Positions 12,137-23,230 are shown, counted from the first letter of the stretch. The stretch: DNA of 64,000 nt from Panulirus ornatus (GCF_036320965.1 NC_092269.1:32018343-32082342), one strand, 5' to 3'. Program-made: numbers and translations. Notes: generated by a model from the sequence alone, not told the origin.

Positions 12137-12138
<2 letters not shown>

Positions 12139-12212
<74 letters not shown>
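12139..12212. repeat. (CT)n microsatellite
   Basis: A pure CT tract of about 74 bp. Confidence 0.97.
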
Positions 12213-12215
<3 letters not shown>

Positions 12216-12676
12216 CCACCACGAGAGGCTGGAGGAACCTGAACTCCACAGCCTTAAAAAATAGCAGAAGACGGGAGATACACAATGATAATAGACTGGC
12301 ACAGTAAAAGAAAAAACAAAAGACATCCAGAATACAATTCTAAACCTTGAAGGACATTTCTTGCTGATTGAAGTACACATCACATCGGGAATAATTCCAG
12401 GGAAAAGAGTGAACAGGTGGTACCAGACGAATACATCTACGTATGACATACAACGAAGCATAAAGTATTACTGAACTGTAATACCAGGAGAATCAGGAAA
12501 CGTATACAGAGTGTGTCTATAAATACACATACACTTAAAGACTCAGGGCTGAAATCAACCCCCCAATGAACCGGCTCGAAATGACAAGCTATTCAAAGAC
12601 AAGTTGCAAGCCAGCCATATGCAGTGAACGCTACGCGTTACCCCTGCCATTCTGATCAACTATTGTCGCAGGTGCC
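12213..12676. other. Gene-free stretch
   Basis: Nothing was recognised. A minus-strand ORF crosses it into the CT tract and has no identifiable domain. Confidence 0.45.
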
Positions 12677-12714
12677 GCCCCCCCCCCCCCTCTCTCTCTC
12701 TTTCTCTTTCCTTG

Positions 12715-12783
<69 letters not shown>

Positions 12784-12835
12784 CTCTCTCTTTCTCTGCC
12801 TCCTTGCCTTTCTCCTCTACCTCTCTCTCTCTCCC
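12677..12835. repeat. Poly-C plus compound (CT)n tract
   Basis: A C run of about 13 is followed by CT repeats (main block about 12717-12778) and a decaying CT/TTCTC region. Confidence 0.93.
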
Positions 12836-13060
12836 TCTTCCTACAACGGCGCTACAAGCCGGCGTAAACATGCCTCTTGCTTAAAGTGCTGCACGAACCG
12901 GGTTTCCAATTCCTTTCTAAACGGGGTTAATTAACATCGCTGCATTCCGGGCTAATTAACATCATCGTATTCCTCATTCATCCACATCCCCAAAACAGCA
13001 GGAGTGAATCAGCCTCCTGTGCAGAGTGCAGACCATCTGCCTCTGCTGAACATATGACCA
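12836..13060. other. Short gene-free stretch
   Basis: Contains two GGTTAATTAACATC-like words about 30 bp apart (12926-12970). Nothing else was recognised. Confidence 0.4.
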
Positions 13061-13061
<1 letters not shown>

Positions 13062-13116
<55 letters not shown>

Positions 13117-13232
13117 ACACATATACACCCGACCTGGCAGATGACTATCTACTAACACACACACACACCCGACCTGGCAGATGACTATCTACTAACACAC
13201 ACACACACCCGACCTGGCAGATGACTATCTAC

Positions 13233-13282
<50 letters not shown>
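13062..13282. repeat. Compound (CA)n with a 40-bp triplet
   Basis: CA tracts at both ends (about 13062-13110 and 13234-13282) enclose three 40-bp units. GACCTGGCAGATGACTATCT occurs at 13131, 13171 and 13211, each separated by a CA run. Confidence 0.95.
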
Positions 13283-13284
<2 letters not shown>

Positions 13285-13465
13285 GACGGCAGCAATCCAG
13301 CAGCAACAGTAAAATCATTAGTCACTGAACTCACAAATATAAAACAATTCCACTCAGGATTGTACACCTCCAGGAAAGGTCAAGCCATTCTCAAATGCAG
13401 GACGATAAAATTCTAAAAGGCAGTGAGAACACAATAAGAACAGATCGAATCATGTCCTCTAGCAG

Positions 13466-13470
<5 letters not shown>

Positions 13471-13521
<51 letters not shown>
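13471..13521. repeat. (CA)n microsatellite
   Basis: A CA tract of about 51 bp directly left of the dispersed repeat copy B. Confidence 0.97.
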
Positions 13522-13525
<4 letters not shown>

Positions 13526-13660
13526 TGGCGTCCTAGCTACAGCTCTTCGTTGTATATCAACTGACTTATATTTCTTTCTTGTATCTCCCTTGATGATGTG
13601 ATTATTACAAGAAAGTGCACTTGGGAACTTATCGTGTTTCCTTTCCCCGTGGACTCGTAG

Positions 13661-13661
<1 letters not shown>
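13522..13661 (+). mobile_element. Dispersed TA-linked repeat, copy B (unclassified)
   Basis: This is the plus-strand partner of the copy at 297-441. It starts at AATGGCGTCCTAGCT and ends at CCCCGTGGACTCGTAGGAA, immediately before a (TA)n array. Two copies about 13 kb apart in opposite orientation, both with a TA array at the same end, indicate an element whose insertion or tail involves TA repeats. Confidence 0.72.

Positions 13662-13738
<77 letters not shown>
13662..13738. repeat. (TA)n microsatellite
   Basis: About 77 bp of TA between the dispersed repeat and the SINE-like element. Confidence 0.97.
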
Positions 13739-13740
<2 letters not shown>

Positions 13741-13840
13741 CTGGGGATAGGGGAGAAAGAATACCTCCCACGTATTCCCTGCGTGTCGTAGAAGGCGACT
13801 AAAAGGGAAGGGAGCGGGGGGCTGGAAATCCTCCCCTCTC

Positions 13841-13871
<31 letters not shown>

Positions 13872-13982
13872 CCAAAAGAAGGAACAGAGAAGAGGTCCAG
13901 GTGAGGATATTCCCTCAAAGGCCCAGTCCTCTGTTCTTAACGCTACCTCGCTATCGCGGGAAATAGCGAATAGTATGAAAAA

Positions 13983-14000
<18 letters not shown>
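13739..14000 (+). mobile_element. SINE-like element with LINE-type tail and poly-A
   Basis: About 240 bp without coding capacity starts at CTGGGGATAGGGGAGAAAGA, contains an internal T run of 30 (13842-13871), and ends in a poly-A of about 23 (13978-14000). Its last 45 bp (13935-13977) closely resemble the 3' end of the LINE at 16870-16913: CGCTACCTCGCTATCGCGGG versus CGCTACCTCGCAAACGCGGG. Sharing a 3' tail with a LINE is the known way SINEs recruit LINE reverse transcriptase. I see no convincing tRNA-type A box, so the promoter class is undecided. The LINE lies directly after it. Confidence 0.75.

Positions 14001-14070
<70 letters not shown>
14001..14070. repeat. (TA)n microsatellite
   Basis: A TA tract of about 70 bp between the SINE poly-A and the inverted LINE segment. 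Any target-site duplication of the LINE would be hidden in it. Confidence 0.96.
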
Positions 14071-14071
<1 letters not shown>

Positions 14072-14390
14072 TTATGTATATCTCGCTTTTAAACCAGGTA
14101 TTCCCAATCATCAGTCCTTTTTCAGCACATAAATCTACAAGCTCTTCACCATTTCCATTTACAACACTGAACACCCCATGCATACCAATTATTCCCTCAA
14201 CTGCCACATTACTCACCTTTGCATTCAAATCACCCATCACTATAACCCGGTCTCGTGCATCAAAACCGCTAACACACTCATTTAGCTGCTCCCAAAACAC
14301 TTGCCTCTCATGAACTTTCTTCTCATGCCCAGGTGCATATGCACTAATAATCACCCACCTCTCTCCATCAACTTTCAATTTTACCCATAT
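14071..14390 (-). pseudogene. LINE endonuclease domain fragment (inverted)
   Basis: The minus-strand reading encodes the middle of an exonuclease-endonuclease-phosphatase (APE-type) domain, the enzyme that nicks target DNA for LINE integration. Visible landmarks are WVIISAYAPG near the start and GDLNAK (14217-14234), which carries the conserved Asp and Asn of this family. It then reads through GNTWF and stops matching near 14085, where an out-of-frame RDIHKY-like reading suggests a one-base frameshift. Reading then runs into the TA array. The domain N-terminus is absent. The missing C-terminus, with SDHY, is on the opposite strand from 14391. Confidence 0.85.
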
Positions 14391-15818
14391 GGCCAGAGAG
14401 CGTTATTGGATTACGTGTTAATTGACAGGCGTGCGAAAGAGAGACTTTTGGATGTTAATGTGCTGAGAGGTGCTACTGGAGGGATGTCTGATCATTATCT
14501 TGTGGAGGCTAAGGTGAAGATTAGTGTGGGTTTTCAGAAAAGAGGAGTGAATGTTGGGGTGAAGAAGGTGGTGAGAGTAAGTGAGCTTGGGAAGGAGACC
14601 TGTGTGGGGAAGTACCAGGAGAGACTGTGTACAGAATGGAAAAAGGTGAGAACAATGGAAGTAAGGGGAGTGGGGGAGGAATGGGATGTATTTAGGGAAT
14701 CAGTGATGGATTGCGCAAAAGATGCTTGTGGCATGAGAAGAGTGGGAGGTGGGCTGTTTAGAAAGGGTAGTGAGTGGTGGGATGAAGAAGTAAGAGTATT
14801 AGTGAAAGAGAAGAGAGAGGCATTTGGACGATTTTTGCAGGAAAAAAATGCAATTGAGTGGGAGAAGTATAAAAGAAAGAGACAGGAGGTCAAGAGAAAG
14901 GTGCAAGAGGTGAAAAAAAGGGCAAATGAGAGTTGGGGTGAGAGACTATCAGTAAATTTTAGGGAGAATAAAAAGATGTTCTGGAAGGAGGTAAATAGGG
15001 TGCGTAAGACAAGGGAGCAAATGGGAACTTCAGTGAAGGGCGTAAATGGGGAGGTGATAACAAGTAGCGGTGATGTGAGAAGGAGATGGAATGAGTATTT
15101 TGAAGGTTTGTTGAATGTGTCTGATGACAGAGTGGCAGATATAGGGTGTTTTGGTCGAGGTGGTGTGCAAAGTGAGAGGGTTAGGGAAAATGATTTGGTA
15201 AACAGAGAAGAGGTAGTAAAAGCTTTGCGGAAGATGAAAGCCGGCAAGGCAGCAGGTTTGGATGGTATTGCAGTGGAATTTATTAAAAAAGGGGGTGACT
15301 GTATTGTTGACTGGTTGGTAAGGTTATTTAATGTATGTATGACTCATGGTGAGGTGCCTGAGGATTGGCGGAATGCGTGCATAGTGCCATTGTACAAAGG
15401 CAAAGGGGATAAGAGTGAGTGCTCAAATTACAGAGGTATAAGTTTGTTGAGTATTCCTGGTAAATTATATGGGAGGGTATTGATTGAGAGGGTGAAGGCA
15501 TGTACAGAGCATCAGATTGGGGAAGAGCAGTGCGGTTTCAGAAGTGGTAGAGGATGTGTGGATCAGGTGTTTGCTTTGAAGAATGTATGTGAGAAATACT
15601 TAGAAAAGCAAATGGATTTGTATGTAGCATTTATGGATCTGGAGAAGGCATATGATAGAGTTGATAGAGATGCTCTGTGGAAGGTATTAAGAATATATGG
15701 TGTGGGAGGCAAGTTGTTAGAAGCAGTGAAAAGTTTTTATCGAGGATGTAAGGCATGTGTACGTGTAGGAAGAGAGGAAAGTGATTGGTTCTCAGTGAAT
15801 GTAGGTTTGCGGCAGGGG
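14391..15818 (+). pseudogene. LINE endonuclease C-terminus and reverse transcriptase, first part
   Basis: About 476 codons in one frame. It opens inside the endonuclease domain (GQRALLDYVLIDRR) and has the catalytic-end SDHY at 14487-14498. After a basic, lysine-rich linker the RT begins: GKAAGLDGI near 15242, NYRGISLL near 15426, GFRSGRG near 15535, and the motif A block FMDLEKAYD near 15629, whose Asp is a metal ligand. The frame ends at GLRQG (15804-15818), where an extra base within about 15815-15819 shifts the remaining RT into another frame. This is the only long ORF in the window with unmistakable protein homology. Confidence 0.92.
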
Positions 15819-15819
15819 A

Positions 15820-16725
15820 TGTGTGATGTCTCCATGGTTGTTTAATTTGTTTATGGATGGGGTTGTAAGGGAGGTAAATGCAAGAGTCTTGGAAAGAGGG
15901 GCAAGTATGAAGTCTGTTGGGGATGAGAGAGCTTGGGAAGTGAGTCAGTTGTTGTTCGCTGATGATACAGCGCTGGTGGCTGATTCATGTGAGAAACTGC
16001 AGAAGCTGGTGACTGAGTTTGGTAAAGTGTGTGGAAGAAGAAAGTTGAGAGTAAATGTGAATAAGAGCAAGGTTATTAGGTACAGTAGGGGTGAGGGTCA
16101 AGTCAATTGGGAGGTGAGTTTGAATGGAGAAAAACTGGAGGAAGTGAAGTGTTTTAGATATCTGGGAGTGGATCTGTCAGCGGATGGAACCATGGAAGCG
16201 GAAGTGGATCATAGGGTGGGGGAGGGGGCGAAAATTTTGGGAGCCTTGAAAAATGTGTGGAAGTCGAGAACATTATCTCGGAAAGCAAAAATGGGTATGT
16301 TTGAGGGAATAGTGGTTCCAACAATGTTGTATGGTTGCGAGGCGTGGGCTATGGATAGAGATGTGCGCAGGAGGATGGATGTGCTGGAAATGAGATGTTT
16401 GAGGACAATGTGTGGTGTGAGGTGGTTTGATCGAGTAAGTAACGTAAGGGTAAGAGAGATGTGTGGAAATAAAAAGAGCGTGGTTGAGAGAGCAGAAGAG
16501 GGTGTTTTGAAATGGTTTGGGCACATGGAGAGAATGAGTGAGGAGAGATTGACCAAGAGGATATATGTGTCGGAGGTGGAGGGAACGAGGAGAAGAGGGA
16601 GACCAAATTGGAGGTGGAAAGATGGAGTGAAAAAGATTTTGTGTGATCGGGGCCTGAACATGCAGGAGGGTGAAAGGAGGGCAAGAAATAGAGTGAATTG
16701 GAGTCATGTGGTATACAGGGGTTGA
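15820..16725 (+). pseudogene. LINE reverse transcriptase, second part, and C-terminal domain
   Basis: About 302 codons continue the RT after the one-base frameshift. MSPWLFNLFMD is typical of RT motif B and its downstream helix. FADD at 15955-15966 is the catalytic motif C with both aspartates intact. YLGV follows near 16160. The C-terminus has the RWFGHMERM-like and RRGRPNWRW motifs common in RTE-type and related LINEs. A TGA stop at 16723-16725 ends the ORF. No RNase H domain is visible. Confidence 0.92.
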
Positions 16726-16909
16726 CGTGCTGTCAGTGGATTGAAGCAAGGCATGTGAAGCGTCTGGGGTAAACCATGGAAAGCTGTGTAGGTATGTATA
16801 TTTGCGTGTGTGGACGAGTGTATGTACATGTGTATGGGGGGGGGGGTTGGGCCATTTCTTTCGTCTGTTTCCTTGCGCTACCTCGCAAACGCGGGAGACA
16901 GCGACAAAG

Positions 16910-16912
<3 letters not shown>
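16726..16912 (+). other. LINE 3' UTR (short form) with hairpin tail
   Basis: A 187-bp UTR with a G run at about 16838-16848. Its end has CGCTACCTCGCAAACGCGGG (16876-16895). CGCT/AGCG and CTCGC/GCGGG can pair to form a stem-loop next to the poly-A, a plausible RT recognition element. Compared with the related copy at 25113-25612, a central UTR module of about 200 bp is absent here. Confidence 0.8.
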
Positions 16913-16951
<39 letters not shown>

Positions 16952-16967
<16 letters not shown>

Positions 16968-16970
16968 TAT
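16952..16970. repeat. (TA)n after the LINE poly-A
   Basis: A short TA tract that continues the tail of the LINE. Confidence 0.9.
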
Positions 16971-19259
16971 ACATCCCTTTGTTCCTATCTCTGCTGTTTT
17001 GTTCATGTAACCAACAGAGGTGCACAAAACTCCACAAATCTACATCAACATTTGCATCGAACAAAACAAAAATTGCTGAAGTCTATTTCACAAAATACAC
17101 CGAGACTACGATCGTATGTCAGTCACTCATCCGGGCCACTCCTGAATACTATCATCTGCGAAATGCACAGTTCCCTCCTTCAGTTTCGGTGTGGAGGCCC
17201 GATGAAAGAGATACGATTCCATACAACAATACTAGAACGTAACTCAACGTACTGGCCATCTCTTCTGCAAGGCGAGGGCAAGGAAGGGCGGATTACACGG
17301 GCCTTCAAAACGAGAGGAGCCAAACTCCTCATATGACAGTTACTTAAAGCGCCAAGTATGGAGCATGGAGGTGTGGGAGGTGGAATATCTTCAAGCCTCA
17401 CTGACAAAAATAAAAGATTACGAGGGAATGAGCGCGACCACTGAACAAAATTCTCCGAAGCGCAAAGGAGATGTATTTCATAATTTACACTAAGGTAAAC
17501 CCTTAGAAAAATCAGTCCCTATTGACTTGGGAGTCGTGGATGACCGCCAAATAATAAAACCAATACGCAAAAGCTACTTTAAAAAAATCATGAGATTATA
17601 TAGGGTCAAGAATGAGTGAACCGACATTCTTCAACACCCGGCAAAATGTAGACACTTAGACACAACATCCACGTATGTACCAGTGGACGAAGTCTTCAAC
17701 AGACTGCCTACAAGAACATCACAATTATCGTGGATATATCAGTCTGGGAAGCTCGTGGGTGCACTAGACAAGAGACCCACGGAGGTTTTGACCTGATCGG
17801 CCAATGGGTATGGGTGACTTGCCACACGGAGGAGGAGCCGCCCACATCTCAACCAAACCAGGTGAGCAACGGGTGCTACTAGGGTTCCAAAAGGCGAGGG
17901 ATGGAGGTCCCACACTCCTCCTCTCTCCCTCCTACAGAATCGACGTAAAGTAAGGTGTGCGCGCGTAAGGAGGAGGAGACTCGTTACTTTCCATTATTCA
18001 ATCTCAGGCTGGACGGCTCAAGTCCATTATTTCACAGGAGAACAGCACTTTATCCTCCCTCCACACAACACGAAGGATGTTACCCCGGGCCATGAAGAGA
18101 GCCACTTACGGTAGTAGGGAGGGAAGATACAAGCGAGATGTTTTCACATGTTGAGGAGGGCGGGCGCGAGGGACTACTCGTACATACACACGCTTTTTTT
18201 ACATGCCAGTCATACGAGGTCTACACCGAAGTAAACTACGACTGATCGGGAGTGAGGCTGATGCAGTCATACGCGAGGCCTTTACCCGTCGTAGTTACTG
18301 AGGTAACTACGACGGGTCAGGAAGGAGACGTAGACGAGGTAGGAGAAGATAAGTCCACTCCTAAAATCTCCTTAACCCCATGAAGACGAGAATAGGAAAC
18401 GGATATACAAGGCGTACAGCAGCCACGCCGAGCCTTAGGACGTTCGTCTCTGGCATCAACAGCGAAAGAAATGGTCCATCTTCCTCTGTTAATTATCCTC
18501 CTCCCTCTGGTAGCCAAGGGCCCAGCGACGTCCGTATGAAGGGTCAAGGTGTGCGCGTGGTATATTGCTCCCTGTACCCCTCACATCCCTTCATCTCTCT
18601 TTACGTCCCTTGTCTGAAGAAGAAAAAAAAAACCCGCCCTCTCTCTCATCTCAATCCATTCCCCTCCTGTCACTTCACCCCACATCATCTTTTAACTTCT
18701 CTCTACAACGGCGCCTCTGCCTCTCAATCATCCCATTTACTCATCACCTTCCCCTTCAGACACACAGTAATTCTTATCCATCTATTCACCTCACTCAGTC
18801 AATTCAGTTTCAGAGTCGATCGTTTCCCCCCCTTTGAACACAACCCCATCATCGCATTTCTCAAGATCCTTAGAAGAGGAACTTAAGACGCCAAGATTGA
18901 ACATAAATACACTCGACATCAAATGTCTTCAGACACCATTCTACTACAGCAGATTTCCTTCCATGGCTTCCCCTTTCACTAGCCAAGGAACAAGATCACT
19001 TTCACTAGTTCAAGTGTGTGGTGACACATCACGGGATGGGAGTCAACGAAGCATTCTCAAGGGTGTCCACATTTCGACTTCTTCTTGCCCATAAAACCCT
19101 CACCTCCAGCAGGGAAGACACGGCATGCGTCGCCGCATCTCCTGGGATGTGAAACCCCCTCTGTTTCCCCACATATCCAAACACAGCGGGCAATATAACA
19201 GGGTTATAACATGAACTCCGAGTTGACTGGAGGATTCTAATAATTGGAAGAACAGACGT

Positions 19260-19262
<3 letters not shown>
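16971..19262. other. 2.3 kb of largely single-copy DNA, no gene recognised
   Basis: Apart from a hairpin at 18284-18317 and a pyrimidine-rich stretch at about 18560-18830, no repeat was seen. ORFs up to 168 codons overlap on several frames and show no domain. This is one of the few larger segments where a host exon could lie, but I find no supported splice structure. Confidence 0.45.
18284..18317. repeat. Perfect 15-bp inverted repeat (hairpin)
   Basis: The arm ACCCGTCGTAGTTAC (18284-18298) is followed by a 4-base loop TGAG and its exact complement at 18303-18317. It is not part of any recognised element. Confidence 0.9.

Positions 19263-19328
<66 letters not shown>
19263..19328. repeat. (TA)n microsatellite
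   Basis: A TA tract directly after the poly-T (minus-strand poly-A) of a LINE fragment. Confidence 0.96.
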
Positions 19329-19780
<452 letters not shown>

Positions 19781-19995
19781 GGACGGTAATCTGGCAAAGC
19801 GGGTTTAAGGGTCGGAGCACCACACCCCGTCAAAGGCTTGCTTGAGTCCCCGCCCACGACAGCCAAATGCAGAAAACGGGAAAAAGAATATGTGAACAGC
19901 TCCCACATCGTCCCATGATTACAATCCAACGAAGCAAGGCTTTGTGATCGTCTCGACTCAAAACCTTACCGATAGATAAGATTCCAACCATTTCC

Positions 19996-19996
<1 letters not shown>

Positions 19997-20034
<38 letters not shown>
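19997..20034. repeat. (CA)n microsatellite
   Basis: A CA tract of about 38 bp in otherwise unrecognised DNA (19779-20285). Confidence 0.95.
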
Positions 20035-20037
<3 letters not shown>

Positions 20038-20234
20038 TGAAAGGTCTCGAATACCATCTATGAGAGGGTTCTGACCACCAGTGAAACAAGAGGGGTCAGT
20101 CCACGAACCCTCTGTGACATCAACGAGATGTTTCAGACCCCGGACAAGGACCACCATTGCCGGCTTGTCCATGAGTGCGTCGTCTGTTCAATAACGAAAT
20201 TTCTCATAACGGGAGTATTCAATGAGGGCCCTGC

Positions 20235-20253
20235 GTACGTACGTACGTACGTA
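20235..20253. repeat. (ACGT)n self-complementary tract
   Basis: About 19 bp of TACG repeats, fully palindromic and followed by a T run at 20272-20282. Confidence 0.85.
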
Positions 20254-20284
20254 TAAGAGAGAGGGGTTGGGTTTTTTTTTTTCC

Positions 20285-21290
20285 AGCCATTCTCAACCAT
20301 CGGAGCCTGACTCGATCGAATCTGCCTTCGAACAGCAACGGTTTCCAACGCTTCGAAATCAAGATTCTGGATGGAATTGTACTTCGAATAGCAATGGTTT
20401 TCTATTATTCTCAGTCACACTATGATGACATCCACAGTAGTACGGCCATGTATTCAACGAATCTGAACCACACTTGGAAAGAATCGAACTCCGTATAGCA
20501 AGGGTTTCAACGAATCTGAACCACACATTGACAGAATCGAACTCCGTATAGCAATGGGTTTCAACGAATCTGAACCATACTTTGAGAGAATCGAACTCCG
20601 TATAGCATGGGTTTCAACGAATCTGAACCTCACTTGGAGAGAATCGAACTCCGTATATCATGGGTTTCAACGAATCTGAACCACACTTGGAGAGAATCGA
20701 ACTCCGTATATCATGGGTTTCAACGAATCTGAACCACACTTGGAGAGAATCGAACTCCGTATATCATGGGTTTCAACGATTCTGTGCCACTTGGAGAGAA
20801 CCGAACTCCGTATAGCATGGGTTTCCCACGAATCTGAACCACACTTGGAGAGAATCGAACTCCGTATAGCATGGGTTTCAACGAGTCTGAACCACACTTG
20901 GAGAGAATCGAACTCCGTATATCATGGGTTTCAACGAATCTGAACCACACTTGGAGAGAATCGAACTCCGTATATCATGGGTTTCAACGAATCTGAACCA
21001 CACATTGACAGAATCGAACTCCGTATAGCAAGGGTTTCAACGAATCTGTGCCACACTTTGACAGAATCGAACTCCGCACGCCAAGGGTCTCAATAAATCT
21101 AAGTAGGACGTTTGATGGAATCTAACTTCGAATGAGGCAGTTTTGAACCATTCTGAACCGATAACTACGATCGAACTTATACTCCAAACGGGAAGGTTTT
21201 CAATCATCCTGAGCCAGACTTTGAAACCGGGTGTAAACTACCAACATAAACACAGTTTCCAACATTCTCAAACCATGGCAACCTGACCAC
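20285..21290. repeat. Minisatellite, 53-bp unit, with degenerate flanks
   Basis: About a dozen units between 20455 and 21090 share TCAACGAATCTGAACCACAC and GAATCGAACTCCGTATA. Central units (about 20600-21000) are nearly identical. Units at both ends become progressively different, and recognisable but strongly diverged units extend to about 20285 and 21290. This pattern fits homogenisation from the centre. Unit length is not a multiple of three, and the ORFs across it are incidental. Confidence 0.93.
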
Positions 21291-21944
21291 CATCATCATC
21301 AAACATGTCCGACAATTTCAGAGTGTCTCCGCCCACAGTGAGGAGGAAGCCACGATCGCAAAGGCAATAATCATAAAACGTCTAATTAGCTAAATATGTA
21401 AATCATTATCCCCGTAAATGAAAATAAAAATGTATATATCCTAATGAAAGGTGTTTTAAAAAGTTCCATTAAGCATTACAACTTGCCTTATCACACAAAG
21501 TCGACTCACTAAATGCTATCAGTGTGAAAAAAAAAAAAAAATGAATTTGCATACACAGTTGAACCTGTTCATTTTTTTTTTTTTGGGCATTCAAAAAAAA
21601 TATGTCTTTTACTCAAGCATTCAAGTAAATAGCTCCATGTTGGGGTGGAATACTCACCGGGAGTTCAATGTTCAGAGACTTTGGAAAATCCCTTACACTT
21701 CCAGGTCACTTAACATGATCCCAGGAGTTTACAGTTCAATGACCGTCTACTGAACACACCCCCCCCCCCCCACACACACACACCCCACAAACACTCAAGC
21801 GCCGCCCACAAAAGTGGGAGGGAAGGTGGAGGAGTCACAGTTCAGTGAAAATGAACTGGACATCCTTATACGCATGCGCCTTGTGCCGTATGTGTTCTTT
21901 AACATCAATGACTGTCTCACATATACATGTATTTTACTTTACGT
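21291..21944. other. AT-rich gene-free stretch
   Basis: Has A and T homopolymers (21527-21540, 21572-21583) and a C run of about 13 at 21759-21771 followed by CA. No gene was recognised. Confidence 0.5.
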
Positions 21945-22510
21945 ACACCTTACGGTGGTTTCTGGGGGTCTTCTATCTCCCACAGCTGAGTCTAGGGCAT
22001 TACCTAACCAAACGTATACCTTACGATGGTTTTGGGAGGTCTTCTACCCCCCCACAGCTGGGTCTGGGACCTTACCTTACCTTACGTATACCATACGATG
22101 GTTTCCGGAGGTCTTCTAGCCCCCCACAGTTGGGTCTGGGACCTTACCTTACTTTACTTATACCTTACGATGGTTTCCGGAGGTCTTCTAGCCCCAACAA
22201 CTGGGTCTGGGACCTTACCTTACTTTACTTATACCTTACGATGGTTTCCGGAGGTCTTCTATCCCCCACAGCTGGGTCTGGGACCTTACCTTACCTTAAG
22301 TATACCATACGATGGTTTTAGTGGTCTTCTAACCCCCCACAGCTGGGTCTGGGACCTTACCTTACCTTACGTATACCTTACGATGGTTTCCGGAGGTCTT
22401 CTATCCCCCACAGCTGGGTCTGGGACCTTACCTTACCTCATGTATACCATACGATGGTTTCCGGAGGTCTTCTACCTCCCCAATAACTGGGTCTGGGACC
22501 TAGGCGCGCC
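21945..22510. repeat. Minisatellite, 71-72-bp unit x about 8
   Basis: TACGATGGTTTCCGGAGGTC recurs at 71-72-bp spacing from about 22021 to 22455. Units also contain CACAGCTGGGTCTGGGACCT and a short ACCTTACCTTACCTTA sub-repeat. The long plus-strand ORFs are translations of the repeat. Confidence 0.95.
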
Positions 22511-23230
22511 CTCACATGCTCCTGCGATGGTAACCCCCCCATTCAAGGACCACTAACCTAATAATGCATTCAGGTACGTAGATACCATCTCGAGCTGGCG
22601 CGCGATGTTTAGCGTCCGTCTGACGGACGTAGTTGTGCATGTAGATCACCAGACAGTAGCGCTCGGCTGTTCGCCGTCCCTCCGCTGGAACTCTTACACC
22701 TCAGGATTATCATCTAAACTATACTCGGGTATCTGGGTCATCTCCTCTCCGGCTAAAAAAGGCACATGAGGGAATATGTGGACATGCCATCCGCTACATA
22801 TTCATGGCCATGCGGCCGCGCATTGTCCCACATACATACGCAAGGCTCGTCTTGCGCATCAGGGGAGATGAGACGAGAGAGAAGTGTGAGAGGAGGTGGG
22901 GAGAGGGTAGGGGATATGGAGGGAGGAGGGAGATACGTCAGAATAATCATCGTTTCCCGAGCCGAAGGTTGAAGTACTGAGGAAGTAAAACATGAAGAGG
23001 GGCGGAGGTGCACGGGAGGAAAGAGAGGCGAAGTGTAGGCGAGGAAGGAGAATGGTGCTGGCTGGGCATATACGGTGAACGGACTCCACTCTTGACTAGA
23101 AACTGGAGCTGCCCTTCAACAACAGTATCTTCAAAGAAAACCACACACACTGAGGATAAATGGAATCAAATTCGTTGCAGAAGTGAACGTGAAAGTACTC
23201 ATAAAAGATAATGAGGGGTGGGGGATGGGG
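22511..23230. other. Gene-free stretch
   Basis: No repeat or gene was recognised, except a purine-rich segment at about 22860-23050. Confidence 0.45.

Larger units (their letters stand above)
14071..16951 (+). mobile_element. Non-LTR retrotransposon (RTE-like LINE), 5'-inverted and 5'-truncated
   Basis: A LINE copy of about 2.9 kb. The first 320 bp (14071-14390) encode an endonuclease segment on the minus strand. From 14391 the element runs on the plus strand through the end of the endonuclease domain, the reverse transcriptase and a C-terminal region, followed by a short 3' UTR and a poly-A of about 39 (16913-16951), then TA repeats. A single APE-endonuclease plus RT ORF of this layout, with a short UTR, fits RTE-type elements. 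The clade call is moderate. The inversion, at least two frameshifts and the missing N-terminus make it a dead copy. Confidence 0.9.

Noticed and set aside
14534..15247. Minus-strand ORFs opposite the LINE (also 16209-16661 and 16273-17064)
   Set aside because: They are antisense shadows of the LINE reverse transcriptase reading frames.
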